In this document: positions 55,397-63,348 of the stretch, piece by piece | How positions within the stretch are numbered: position 1 is the stretch's first letter | Layout: each line of letters opens with the position of its first letter | Source of the DNA: Oscillospiraceae bacterium | GTDB taxonomy: Bacteria; Bacillota; Clostridia; Oscillospirales; Oscillospiraceae | DNA length: 64,000 bases | Reading direction: 5' to 3' | Assembly (NCBI GenBank): GCA_017445385.1 | Contig: JAFSUG010000029.1 | Location: 1 to 64,000 of the forward strand | Position numbers and translations under genes: made by a program | Notes under the pieces: model-generated | Told to the model about the DNA's origin: nothing | The model's database searches: none | What the model saw: the letters and a program-made list of their open reading frames with translations, nothing else

Positions 55397-55966
55397 ATGA
55401 CGCCAAAGGAGCTGCTTTCGATTTTATCCGTGGCGGAAAAACTGAAATCCGCTACGCGCCACTGCTTTACCGCGCCCGACCGAAAAGAGAGCGTTGCCGA
55501 CCACAGCTGGCGCATCGCGCTGACGGCAATGCTGCTTGAAGGCGTGCCGGAATTTGCCGATTACGACATGAGCCGCGTGGTCCGAATGTGCCTGATCCAC
55601 GATCTCGGCGAGGCGTTTACCGGCGATATTCCGACGTTTCTGAAAACGGAAGCGGAAGGACGCCACGAGGACGATCTGTTAGGCGCGTGGGTTGCAGCGT
55701 TTCCAGAGCCGCAGCGCGAAAATTGGCAAGCGCTGCTTCGGGAGATGGCTTTGCAGGAAACGAACGAAGCGAAGCTCTACAAGGCGCTGGACAAGTTAGA
55801 GGCGCTTATATCGCACAACGAATCGCCGCTTTCCACATGGCTGCCGCTGGAATATGATTTACAGTTTACCCACGGGCGCGAGCAGGTGCAGTTTTCGCCG
55901 TATCTGCGCGCGCTGAGAGAGGCGATTGACGCGCAATCGCGCGAAAAGATCGAAGGAGGCAAATAA
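55397..55966 (+). CDS. HD-domain hydrolase (YfbR-like)
   Basis: 189 residues. The HD metal site is visible as DHSWR, then HDLGEAFTGDIPT and a later aspartate in KALDKLEAL. The family includes 5'-deoxynucleotidases and related phosphohydrolases. The start at 55397 has GAGGTGA; the earlier ATG has none. The thioesterase gene starts at the next base. Confidence 0.86.
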   Translation: MTPKELLSILSVAEKLKSATRHCFTAPDRKESVADHSWRIALTAMLLEGVPEFADYDMSRVVRMCLIHDLGEAFTGDIPTFLKTEAEGRHEDDLLGAWVAAFPEPQRENWQALLREMALQETNEAKLYKALDKLEALISHNESPLSTWLPLEYDLQFTHGREQVQFSPYLRALREAIDAQSREKIEGGK

Positions 55967-56350
55967 ATGGAACTCGGCAAGATCGGCACGGCGGAGCTGA
56001 CTGTTACGGAAGATGTAACGGCAAAGGCGGTCGGATCAGGCAGCCTGACCGTTTTTTCCACGCCGCACATGGTTGCGCTGATGGAAGAAGCCGCCTGCAG
56101 CTGCATTCAGGATGATTTGGAGAACGGACAGTCCTCCGTTGGCACAAAGCTGGATATTGCGCACGTTGCGGCAACGCCTATCGGCATGCGCGTCCGCGCG
56201 GAGGCAAAGCTGACCGCCGCCGACGGCAGAAGGCTGACCTTTGCGGTTTCAGCGTTCGACGATTCCGGGCTGATCGGCGAAGGAACGCACGAGCGGTTTA
56301 TCATTTCTACAGAAAAATTCCTCGGCAAAACTTACGCAAAATTGGGATAA
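55967..56350 (+). CDS. Hotdog-fold thioesterase (FlK-like)
   Basis: 127 residues. VTEDVTAKAVGSGSLTVFSTPHMVALMEEAA is the hotdog core with an acidic catalytic residue, and GTKLDIAHVAATPIG the conserved strand. Related to fluoroacetyl-CoA thioesterase FlK and general acyl-CoA thioesterases. The acyl group is unknown. Immediately follows the HD gene. Confidence 0.83.
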   Translation: MELGKIGTAELTVTEDVTAKAVGSGSLTVFSTPHMVALMEEAACSCIQDDLENGQSSVGTKLDIAHVAATPIGMRVRAEAKLTAADGRRLTFAVSAFDDSGLIGEGTHERFIISTEKFLGKTYAKLG

Positions 56351-56365
56351 TCAGGAGGTTGCAAA

Positions 56366-56968
56366 ATGGGCGTATTTTCAAAGCATCATCGCTTCCATGA
56401 GGCAGGCGAAAGCGCAAACGTAAACAACGTTGAGCGGTTTGGCGAGCCGCACCATTCGCTCTTTACGTCAACGAAGGTTCTTACCCTGCACCACCGCATC
56501 GATATTACGGACGCAAATGAAACGGTCGTTTATCAGGCGAAGACAAAGTTCCCCTCCCTGCACGATAAAACCGACATCACCGACGCAAGCGGCAACCCCG
56601 TTGCGCACATCGAGAGAAAGCTTCTCACGCTCCATCAGCGCCATTTCGTTACAATGGCGGACGGTCAGAGCTTTGAGCTTTCCAACGAGCTGTTCCATCT
56701 GATCCGGGACATTACGAACATCGTAGGGCTCGGCTGGCAGCTGCGCGGCAACGTCCTCGGGCTGAATTTCGAGCTGTACGACGCAAACGGCGAAGTGATC
56801 GCCGTGATCGGGCAGAAGATATTCTCCCTGCACGATAAATACTGCGTGGACATCTACAAGCCAGAGCTTGAAAAGACCGTAGTCGCAATTCTCATCACGC
56901 TGCAGCACATGATCAAGGACCGTGAGGCTGCCGCCTCGAGCTCCTCGTTCTCCTCTTCTTCCGATTGA
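56366..56968 (+). CDS. LURP-one-related protein
   Basis: 200 residues of the LURP-one/YxjI tubby-like beta-barrel family: repeated strands TLHHRIDITDANETVVYQAK, SLHDKTDITDASGNPVAHI and SLHDKYCVDIYKPE. The C-terminus is a low-complexity Ser-rich tail (ASSSSFSSSSD). Function unknown; possibly lipid or membrane binding. Third gene of the HD/thioesterase unit, with AGGAGG. Confidence 0.84.
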   Translation: MGVFSKHHRFHEAGESANVNNVERFGEPHHSLFTSTKVLTLHHRIDITDANETVVYQAKTKFPSLHDKTDITDASGNPVAHIERKLLTLHQRHFVTMADGQSFELSNELFHLIRDITNIVGLGWQLRGNVLGLNFELYDANGEVIAVIGQKIFSLHDKYCVDIYKPELEKTVVAILITLQHMIKDREAAASSSSFSSSSD

Positions 56969-56986
56969 GCGCGGCAAAAGAAATGC

Positions 56987-57015
56987 TTGCATTTTCCATT
57001 CGGGTATGCTATCAT
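56987..57015 (+). promoter_or_regulatory. Promoter of tRNA-Val
   Basis: TTGCAT, 17 bases, TATCAT, about ten bases before the mature tRNA. The spacer overlaps a palindrome CGGGTATG/CATACCCG at 57001-57020 that may also act as the end of the upstream gene. Confidence 0.7.
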
Positions 57016-57025
57016 ACCCGAGCAA

Positions 57026-57102
57026 GGAGGCTTAGCTCAGCTGGTTAGAGCGCATGCTTCACACGCATGAGGTCACTGGTTCGAGTCCAGTAGTCTCCAC
57101 CA
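57026..57102 (+). tRNA. tRNA-Val (anticodon CAC)
   Basis: A complete cloverleaf: acceptor GGAGGCT/AGTCTCC, D stem GCTC/GAGC, anticodon stem CATGC/GCATG with loop TTCACAC (anticodon CAC at 57060-57062), T stem ACTGG/CCAGT with TTCGAGT, and an encoded CCA tail. Confidence 0.96.
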
Positions 57103-57139
57103 AAGAAAAACACCGCCGTTTGGCGGTGTTTTTCTTTGT
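57102..57139 (+). terminator. Terminator of tRNA-Val
   Basis: AAAGAAAAACACCGCC and GGCGGTGTTTTTCTTT are perfect 16-base arms around GTTT. Confidence 0.9.
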
Positions 57140-57277
57140 GTTTGGAGTTTTACGAATGGACTCGAAAGCCGGCTCTTAGCGGCGTGCCGGTGGCACGCCG
57201 CAACCGGCGTGGCTTTGCCGCAGCAAAGCGAGTCCAGTCAATTTTACAACGCCGTTTGGCGGTGTTTTTCTTTGTGT
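57115..57277. repeat. Duplicated terminator sequence flanking an inverted repeat
   Basis: The 27 bases beginning GCCGTTTGGCGGTG at 57115-57141 recur exactly at 57251-57277. Between them is an inverted repeat: TGGACTCG at 57157 with CGAGTCCA at 57229, and inside it GCGGCGTGCC/GGCACGCCGC. The right arm CGAGTCCAGT equals part of the tRNA T arm. This looks like a partial copy of the tRNA tail plus terminator. Confidence 0.7.
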
Positions 57278-57345
57278 ATGGATTATTCCTGTCAAAAAGC
57301 ATTTGTCCGAATTACGCAGATATGCTATGATAGAATCAGAATACT

Positions 57346-57686
57346 GAGGCTGCCGGGTACTCGGTGCCTTATCAAGCGCGAAGGAGAACGCATTACGAAA
57401 AGAAGGACTGGACGTCACAGTACAAACGATGCTGATGAAAGCTGTTGCGGGTGAATTTACAGGCGGCATCGTTGACAATCTCGGCATCGTTTCGGAAAAC
57501 GCCGCGGAGAACTTCGTGCAGCTTCCGGATACCACGCAGTTCGCCGCCGGCTTTACCCGGGCGGACTACGATGCGCTGGTTGCGGATCTCTACAGCGGCA
57601 AGCTGACCGTTTCGAGCAGCATCACAAACAAACCCTCTGATTTTGCGACGGTGATCACCGTAAACGATTTCGGAACAATCAAATAA
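57346..57686 (+). pseudogene. C-terminal remnant of a binding lipoprotein (BMP-like)
   Basis: About 110 codons are open (GALSSAKENALRKEGLDV, MKAVAGEFTGGIVDNLG, YDALVADLYSGKLTV, VITVNDFGTIK) with no plausible start region, signal peptide or ribosome site. The DGTFKGG-like GEFTGGIVDNLG segment and the Asp/Tyr-rich end resemble the C-terminal third of BMP-family binding proteins. It is not a copy of the intact BMP gene at 35.1 kb, whose end differs. Family assignment is tentative; truncation is clear. Confidence 0.55.
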
Positions 57687-57704
57687 ACGATTGCAAAGAA
57701 GATA

Positions 57705-57733
57705 TTGCAAAACAGTGTCCGATTTGATAAAAT
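57705..57733 (+). promoter_or_regulatory. Promoter of Ldh2-malic enzyme unit
   Basis: TTGCAA, 17 bases, TAAAAT. An inverted repeat CAGGCGGCAGGACTGCCTAT-like stretch follows in the leader. Confidence 0.55.
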
Positions 57734-57801
57734 GTCTTTATCTGACGAACACCTACAGGCGGCAGGACTGCCTATAGGACAAACTAAAGGAGGAGCCAGA
57801 C

Positions 57802-58911
57802 ATGGAAACCAGACCTTACGTATCCTGGGAACTGATGAACAACTTTATGATCGACGTGTTCCAGAAGTACGGCGTACCCGAAGAAGACGCAAAAATCTGC
57901 GCGGACGTCCTGCTGGAGAGCGATCGCCGCGGCATTGAAAGCCACGGCTGCAACCGCTTCAAGCCGATCTATCTTGACCGCATCAAGAACGGCACGCTGC
58001 TGCCCGTTACGAAGATGGACATCGTGAAAGAAACGCCGACGACGGTCGTTATGGACGCGAACAACGGCATGGGCATGGTGGCAAGTTACCACATGATGCA
58101 AAAGCTGATTGAAAAGGCGAAAACCTACGGCATGGCAGGCGGCGCGATCTACAATTCCACGCACTACGGCATCGCCGGCTACTGGACGACGATGGCGGAA
58201 AAGGCCGGCATGATCGGTATTTCCGGCACGAACGCGCGTCCCTCCGTTGCGCCGACATGGGGCGTTGAGCCGATGATGGGCACGAACCCCCTGACCTTCA
58301 CGATGCCGACGGATGAGGATTTCCCCTTCAACTTTGACTGCGCGACGAGCATCGTGCAGAACGGCAAGATCGAATTCTATGAACGCAGCGGCAAGGAGAC
58401 CCCGGCAGGTCTGGTTGTTACGAAGGACGGCGGCACGATGACCGATTCCGGCGAGATCCTGCGCACGATGCGCAAGGGCGATTGCGCGCTGCTTTCCATC
58501 GGCGGTCTCGGCGAGGCGACCGGCGGCTACAAGGGCTACGGCTTCACCACGATCGTTGAGATCCTCTCGGCAGCACTGGCCGGCGGCCCGTTTATGAAGG
58601 AGCTGAGCGGCAAGGACGAAAACGGCAACAACAGAATGTACCGCCTCGGCCACTTCTTCTTTGTGATCAACCCCGAATTCTTCATGGGCTTGGACACCTT
58701 CCGCAAAACCAGCGGCGATATTCTGCGCGGTCTACGCGCATCGAAAAAAGCGCCCGGCGCAGAGCGCATCTACACCGCCGGCGAAAAAGAATGGGATTCC
58801 TGGCTGGAGCGCAAGGACAAGGGCGTTCCCGTGGGCGAATCGATCCAGAAAGAGCTGATCCAGCTGCGCGACGAATTCAAGCTGGATTACAAGTTCCCGT
58901 TTGAGAAATAA
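57802..58911 (+). CDS. Malate/L-lactate dehydrogenase family oxidoreductase (Ldh2)
   Basis: 369 residues of the Ldh_2/YlbC fold, NAD(P)-dependent oxidoreductases distinct from classical MDH/LDH. DRRGIESHGCNRF contains the conserved catalytic histidine, and NSTHYGIAGYW and GTNPLTFTMPT bind the cofactor. Substrates in the family include malate, sulfolactate, ureidoglycolate and 2,3-diketogulonate. Pairing with malic enzyme ten bases downstream makes malate plausible. AGGAGG precedes the ATG. Confidence 0.88.
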   Translation: METRPYVSWELMNNFMIDVFQKYGVPEEDAKICADVLLESDRRGIESHGCNRFKPIYLDRIKNGTLLPVTKMDIVKETPTTVVMDANNGMGMVASYHMMQKLIEKAKTYGMAGGAIYNSTHYGIAGYWTTMAEKAGMIGISGTNARPSVAPTWGVEPMMGTNPLTFTMPTDEDFPFNFDCATSIVQNGKIEFYERSGKETPAGLVVTKDGGTMTDSGEILRTMRKGDCALLSIGGLGEATGGYKGYGFTTIVEILSAALAGGPFMKELSGKDENGNNRMYRLGHFFFVINPEFFMGLDTFRKTSGDILRGLRASKKAPGAERIYTAGEKEWDSWLERKDKGVPVGESIQKELIQLRDEFKLDYKFPFEK

Positions 58912-58921
58912 GAGGTAAAAA

Positions 58922-60094
58922 ATGGACTACGCCAAAGAATCCCTCCGCTTGCACGAGCAGTGGAAAGGCAAGATCGAAGTAGTTGCAACGGTTGAGACGA
59001 AGACGAAGGACGATCTCTCCCTGGCTTATACGCCGGGCGTTGCGCAGCCGTGCCTGGAAATTCAAAAAGACATCGACAAAAGCTATGAGCTCACCCGCCG
59101 CCACAACCTCTGCGCCGTTATTACCGACGGCTCGGCGGTGCTCGGACTCGGCGACATCGGCCCGGAAGCCGGCATGCCCGTTATGGAGGGCAAATGCGTT
59201 CTGTTTAAGAACTTCGGCGGCGTTGATGCGTTTCCGCTCTGCGTGAAAACGAAGGACGTTGACGAATTTGTAAACGCGGTTTATCTGATTTCCGGCAGCT
59301 TCGGCGGCATCAATCTTGAGGATATTGCCGCGCCGCGCTGCTTTGAGATCGAGCGCAAGCTGAAGGAAAAATGCGATATTCCCGTTTTCCACGACGATCA
59401 GCACGGCACGGCGATCATCACCCTTGCCGGACTGACCAACGCGATGAAGCTCGTTGGAAAGAAGAAGGAAGACGTGAAGATCGTAACCTCCGGCGCAGGC
59501 GCAGCCGCAATCTCCATTACGAAGCTGCTGCTTTCCGCAGGCTACAAAAACATCTTAATGACCGACCGCAAGGGCGCGATCTACGAAGGACGCGACGGGC
59601 TGAACTGGATCAAGGAAGAGATGGCGAAGGTTACGAACCGCGCGATGGAAAAAGGCTCGCTTGCGGACGTGATCAAGGGCGCTGACGTTTTCATCGGCGT
59701 TTCCGCGCCGGGCACGATGACAACAGACATGGTGAAAACCATGAACCGCGACGCGATCGTTTTTGCCTGCGCGAACCCCACGCCCGAGATCTTCCCGGAC
59801 GACGCGAAAGCCGGCGGCGCGAGAGTTGTTTCCACCGGCAGAAGCGACTATCCGAACCAGATCAACAACGTCCTCGCATTCCCCGGCGTTTTCCGCGGCG
59901 CATTTGACGTGCGCGCGAGCGACATCAACGAGGAGATGAAGATGGCGGCTGCCAATGCGCTTGCCGAGCTGATCACCGACGAAGAGCTTTCCGAGGATTA
60001 TATCATCCCGAAAGCGTTTGATCCGCGCGTCGGTCCGGCGGTTGCGAAAGCGGTTGCAGAAGCCGCGCGTAAATCGGGCGTTGCGAGAATTTAA
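58922..60094 (+). CDS. NAD(P)-dependent malic enzyme
   Basis: A 390-residue short-form malic enzyme (no phosphotransacetylase domain). It decarboxylates malate to pyruvate. [14 protein letters not shown] gives the N-terminal tyrosine site, [21 protein letters not shown] and [12 protein letters not shown] are metal/substrate motifs, and [11 protein letters not shown] is the cofactor loop. Operon partner of the Ldh2 gene, together possibly linking malate, oxaloacetate and pyruvate pools. Confidence 0.94.
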   Translation: MDYAKESLRLHEQWKGKIEVVATVETKTKDDLSLAYTPGVAQPCLEIQKDIDKSYELTRRHNLCAVITDGSAVLGLGDIGPEAGMPVMEGKCVLFKNFGGVDAFPLCVKTKDVDEFVNAVYLISGSFGGINLEDIAAPRCFEIERKLKEKCDIPVFHDDQHGTAIITLAGLTNAMKLVGKKKEDVKIVTSGAGAAAISITKLLLSAGYKNILMTDRKGAIYEGRDGLNWIKEEMAKVTNRAMEKGSLADVIKGADVFIGVSAPGTMTTDMVKTMNRDAIVFACANPTPEIFPDDAKAGGARVVSTGRSDYPNQINNVLAFPGVFRGAFDVRASDINEEMKMAAANALAELITDEELSEDYIIPKAFDPRVGPAVAKAVAEAARKSGVARI

Positions 60095-60097
60095 GAA

Positions 60098-60141
60098 AAA
60101 AAGGCAGCTTGCATTGGGTGTCCAATGCAAGCTGTTTTTTA
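60098..60141. terminator. Bidirectional terminator after malic enzyme and mutY
   Basis: AGCTTGCATTGG and CCAATGCAAGCT, a 12-base perfect stem, then GTTTTTT, with an A run on the left. Confidence 0.9.
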
Positions 60142-61152
60142 TAAGCAAATTCGGAAGGCGGTTGGGAGCGCGATTTCGGTTTGCAGCTCCTCCTTTGTGA
60201 CCCAGCGGAAGAGGTCCGGCGAGGCGGCGCATTCGATGGTATAACAGCGCAGATCCCACTCGATATGCGTGAAGATATGCTTCGCGCTTTTCACCGATTC
60301 CGGCGCTGAAGGGTGCACGCCCCACGCTTCCGCCTGCGCGATGGCAGCTTCCAGCGAAAGATGGTGTTCTGTGTTCGGAAGCTCCCAAAGGCCTGCAAGC
60401 AGACCTGTTTCCAATCGCTTTCTTACGGCGATCCGATCGCCGCACCGAAGCACAAGCACGGTTTTCTCTTCTATGCGGCGCGGCTTTTTCGGAATGCGGA
60501 CGGGAAAGTCCGTTTCGTTTCCCTGCGCGTGGGCTTTGCAGTCCGCCACAAGCGGACAGTTTTCGCAATCCGGCACGCCGTTCGGCGTGCAGACGACCGC
60601 GCCGAGCTCCATGAGCGCTTGGGTAAAATCGCCGGGGCGATCCTTTGGATAAACCGATGCAAGCAATTTGCGCAGTTCACTGCGCAGCTTGGGATCGGCA
60701 GGGCGGCAATCCGCCGTATAGCGCGTAAGCACGCGCTCAACGTTGCCGTCCACCGCAGGCACCGGAAGGTCGAAGCAGATGGACGCGATTGCGCCAGCCG
60801 TATAATCGCCGATGCCGGGCAATGCGCGGATCGCATCGTAATCGCGCGGAAATGCGCCGCCGTATTCCGATACGATCACCTTTGCCGCCTTTTGCAGATT
60901 GCGCACGCGGCTGTAATAGCCGAGCCCCTCCCAGAGCTTTTGCAGCGTTTCCGAGGAAGCATCGGCAAGCGCGGCGATATCCGGCAGGGTTTCCAAAAAA
61001 CGCGCGTAATAGCGTTTGACCGCTTCTACGCGCGTCTGCTGGAGCATGATTTCCGAGAGCCAGACATGATAAGGCGCGCGATCTTTCCGCCAAGGGAGAT
61101 CGCGGCGGTTTTTTTCATACCACGGCAGCAGCCGCTCCGGAAGGCGCTTCAT
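60139..61152 (-). CDS. mutY: A/G-specific adenine glycosylase
   Basis: 337 residues. It removes adenine opposite 8-oxoguanine. The HhH-GPD core has LPGIGDYTAGAIAS and AVDGNVERVLTR (catalytic Asp). The [4Fe-4S] ligands appear as Cys-x6-Cys-x2-Cys-x5-Cys (C in VVCTP, PDCENC, ADC). The C-terminal NUDIX-like domain recognises 8-oxoG. Coupled to the exonuclease gene by ATGA. Confidence 0.95.
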   Translation of the reverse strand: MKRLPERLLPWYEKNRRDLPWRKDRAPYHVWLSEIMLQQTRVEAVKRYYARFLETLPDIAALADASSETLQKLWEGLGYYSRVRNLQKAAKVIVSEYGGAFPRDYDAIRALPGIGDYTAGAIASICFDLPVPAVDGNVERVLTRYTADCRPADPKLRSELRKLLASVYPKDRPGDFTQALMELGAVVCTPNGVPDCENCPLVADCKAHAQGNETDFPVRIPKKPRRIEEKTVLVLRCGDRIAVRKRLETGLLAGLWELPNTEHHLSLEAAIAQAEAWGVHPSAPESVKSAKHIFTHIEWDLRCYTIECAASPDLFRWVTKEELQTEIALPTAFRICL

Positions 61153-62093
61153 ACGGCGCTTCTCTTTCTGCGGCGCGGCTTATCGCGGAGCTTGATGAGC
61201 CGATCATAGGATTTCGCGGCGTCGCAATCGCCCGGGTAGACGCTGCGCCCGGCACGGACGGTGCCGTCCTCTTTTGATTGGAGACGGACGCGAACCAAGA
61301 AAGCGCCGCAAGCATCGCAGGCTGCGCGCGTCATATAGCGGTTGCCCGGCTGACCGAGCCACTGCTGTGAAAGCAAACGCTTGCCGCACCTTGGGCAGAC
61401 GTTTTCCGCGCCGGTCATTGCCTCGAGCGCGGCGGAGCGATCCGCGAAGCCATCGAAAGCGCGGCGGTCCAAGCACTCCGCAGGCGTCGCAGGAGGCTGC
61501 TTTGCCGGCTTCTCTTTTGCCTTTGCGTATTCCGCGATGCCCTTTTGCAGATCAAGCTGCGCACAGATCAGCGCGGTATGGTACGCATCGCCGAGCGCAT
61601 CATGCGCAGGGCGGCTCGGCGCAATGCCCATCATTTCGAGCGCCGTCATCAGCGCGAGCTGCGCATGCTCGCCGCCGCGCTGGGCGTTGAAGATGAGCTG
61701 CGCGTTATACCACCGCTCGATCCAAGCCGTTTCCAGATGATACAGCTCCAAATTTTGGCGCAGAACGCGGATATCATCAAAACCCCACGTTAAAAACGCG
61801 AAATCCTCGCCAATCCATTTCCGGAACGCTTCGATCGCCTCCGGGAGCGTGACGCCGTTTTCCTTGAGCGCGGCATCCTTGATTCCGGTGAGCTTTGAGA
61901 TCTTACTATTCATTTTTCGGATATACTGCGGACGAACCAGCACCTGAAATTCATCGAGGACAGCTTGGCGCTCCGAAACGCGAACCGCGCCGATCTGCAC
62001 GATCTCGCCGGCAAACGGCGTTTCAAACTGCCTTGCCGCGCGGCTGCCCGGCCACGCCTGGTTCCATTCCATATCCAAAACGATATACTGCAT
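61149..62093 (-). CDS. DEDDh 3'-5' exonuclease with C-terminal zinc ribbon
   Basis: 314 residues. The exonuclease fold starts at once: VLDMEWNQ (first acidic pair) then FLTWGFDDIRVLRQN and the Exo III block with HDALGDAYHTA, so it is an ERI1/KapD-like DEDDh enzyme on DNA or RNA. After a linker, CPRCGK and CDACG form a four-cysteine zinc-ribbon-like domain. The start at 62093 has AGAGGT. Confidence 0.87.
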   Translation of the reverse strand: MQYIVLDMEWNQAWPGSRAARQFETPFAGEIVQIGAVRVSERQAVLDEFQVLVRPQYIRKMNSKISKLTGIKDAALKENGVTLPEAIEAFRKWIGEDFAFLTWGFDDIRVLRQNLELYHLETAWIERWYNAQLIFNAQRGGEHAQLALMTALEMMGIAPSRPAHDALGDAYHTALICAQLDLQKGIAEYAKAKEKPAKQPPATPAECLDRRAFDGFADRSAALEAMTGAENVCPRCGKRLLSQQWLGQPGNRYMTRAACDACGAFLVRVRLQSKEDGTVRAGRSVYPGDCDAAKSYDRLIKLRDKPRRRKRSAV

Positions 62094-62116
62094 ATAATTA
62101 CCTCTCAACAGAGGGT

Positions 62117-62145
62117 ATTGTATCACACTTTAACGCCCGTGTAAA
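62117..62145 (-). promoter_or_regulatory. Promoter of exonuclease-mutY
   Basis: On the minus strand: TTTACA, 17 bases, TACAAT. Confidence 0.72.
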
Positions 62146-62200
62146 TGTGGGATTTTCTCAAGTTTCCGCGCATATTCATAGAGCGAAAGGTGGCTTTGCG

Positions 62201-62950
62201 ATGGCGTTTTTATATCTGAGCCCTTCCACGCAGGAATTTAATCCCTATGTGACGACGGGCAACGAGGAATACTGGATGAATCTGCTTGCCGATGAGATGG
62301 AACCGTTTTTACGCGCATCGGGCATCAACTTTACGCGAAACGACCCGGCAACCTCCGCCGCTGCAGCGATCCGCGCATCGAACGCCGGAACGTACGATTT
62401 CCATCTTGCGCTCCATTCCAACGCGGCAGGCAGCAGCGGATCGGGAAACGTGAGAGGGATCGACGTTTATTATTATCCGACAAGCCGGGAAGGTCTTTCG
62501 ATGGCAAATCTGATCGTTGACAACTTGAAGCCCATCTATCCCCTGCCCGACCGCATCCGCGCGCTGCCGACTACGAGCATCGGCGAGGTGCGCCGCACGA
62601 ACGCGCCGGCGGTGCTCGCGGAGCTTGGCTACCACGACAACGCGGACGACGCGATGTGGATTGAAAATAACCTTACCGGAATCGCTTCCGCGCTGTCCGA
62701 AGCCGTAACGCAGTATTTCGGAATGCCGTTTATCCGCCCCGGCACGGTAAGGACTGGGGTTGTGCGCGTGCGAAGCGGCGGCGTGAATCTGCGCGAGATG
62801 CCGGATTTGAACGCCGGCGTTTATCTGACGATTCCGAACGGCGCGGAGGTGCGCATTTACGGAAGCTACGACGATTGGTACACCGTTGGATACAATGGGA
62901 CATACGGCTACGTGAAGGCGCAGTATATAGACGTTGTGGAGCAGGTATGA
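62201..62950 (+). CDS. N-acetylmuramoyl-L-alanine amidase with SH3 domain
   Basis: 249 residues. The N-terminal Amidase_3-like domain has FHLALHSNAAG (zinc ligand His) and VLAELGYHDNADDAMWI (catalytic Glu). The C-terminal about 60 residues, VNLREMPDLNAGVYLTIPNGAEVRIYG, are a bacterial SH3 domain that binds peptidoglycan. There is no signal peptide, so export is not explained. The expected first zinc His and the Glu of the classic DPGHGG motif are not visible in the shortened N-terminus, so activity is uncertain. The start has GAAAGGTGG. Confidence 0.85.
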   Translation: MAFLYLSPSTQEFNPYVTTGNEEYWMNLLADEMEPFLRASGINFTRNDPATSAAAAIRASNAGTYDFHLALHSNAAGSSGSGNVRGIDVYYYPTSREGLSMANLIVDNLKPIYPLPDRIRALPTTSIGEVRRTNAPAVLAELGYHDNADDAMWIENNLTGIASALSEAVTQYFGMPFIRPGTVRTGVVRVRSGGVNLREMPDLNAGVYLTIPNGAEVRIYGSYDDWYTVGYNGTYGYVKAQYIDVVEQV

Positions 62951-62978
62951 AAAAGCAGGGCGTTAGCCCTGCTTTTTC
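62949..62978. terminator. Bidirectional terminator between amidase and nifU
   Basis: AAAAAGCAGGGC and GCCCTGCTTTTT around GTTA. Confidence 0.9.
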
Positions 62979-63337
62979 TTATAATCGTCCAGCGCCGCGC
63001 GGATCGCTTCTTCGGCGAGGACGCTGCAGTGCAGCTTATGCGCAGGCAGTCCGTCCAGCGCCTCGGCAACCGCCTTGTTTGTAAGCTGCATCGCCTCGGA
63101 GACGGGCTTGCCCTTGATCAGTTCCGTTGCCATGGAACTTGAGGCAATCGCGCTGCCGCAGCCGAACGTTTCGAACTTCACATCGCGGATCACATCGTCC
63201 TCGATTTTGAGATACATTTTCATAATATCGCCGCATTTGGCATTGCCGACTTCGCCGACGCCATCGGCATCTTCGATCACGCCGACGTTCCGCGGATTGC
63301 GGAAATGATCCATCACTTTTTCGCTATACAGTGCCAT
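62963..63337 (-). CDS. nifU: Fe-S cluster scaffold NifU/IscU
   Basis: 124 residues, NifU N-terminal/IscU-type scaffold. Three cysteines for cluster assembly are in NAKCGD, FGCGSA and HCSVLA. No NifU C-terminal domain follows. The start at 63337 has AGGAGG; the longer frame does not. It lies 11 bases after the desulfurase gene, forming a NifS-NifU pair. Confidence 0.93.
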   Translation of the reverse strand: MALYSEKVMDHFRNPRNVGVIEDADGVGEVGNAKCGDIMKMYLKIEDDVIRDVKFETFGCGSAIASSSMATELIKGKPVSEAMQLTNKAVAEALDGLPAHKLHCSVLAEEAIRAALDDYKKKQG

Positions 63338-63348
63338 ATTGAACCCTC

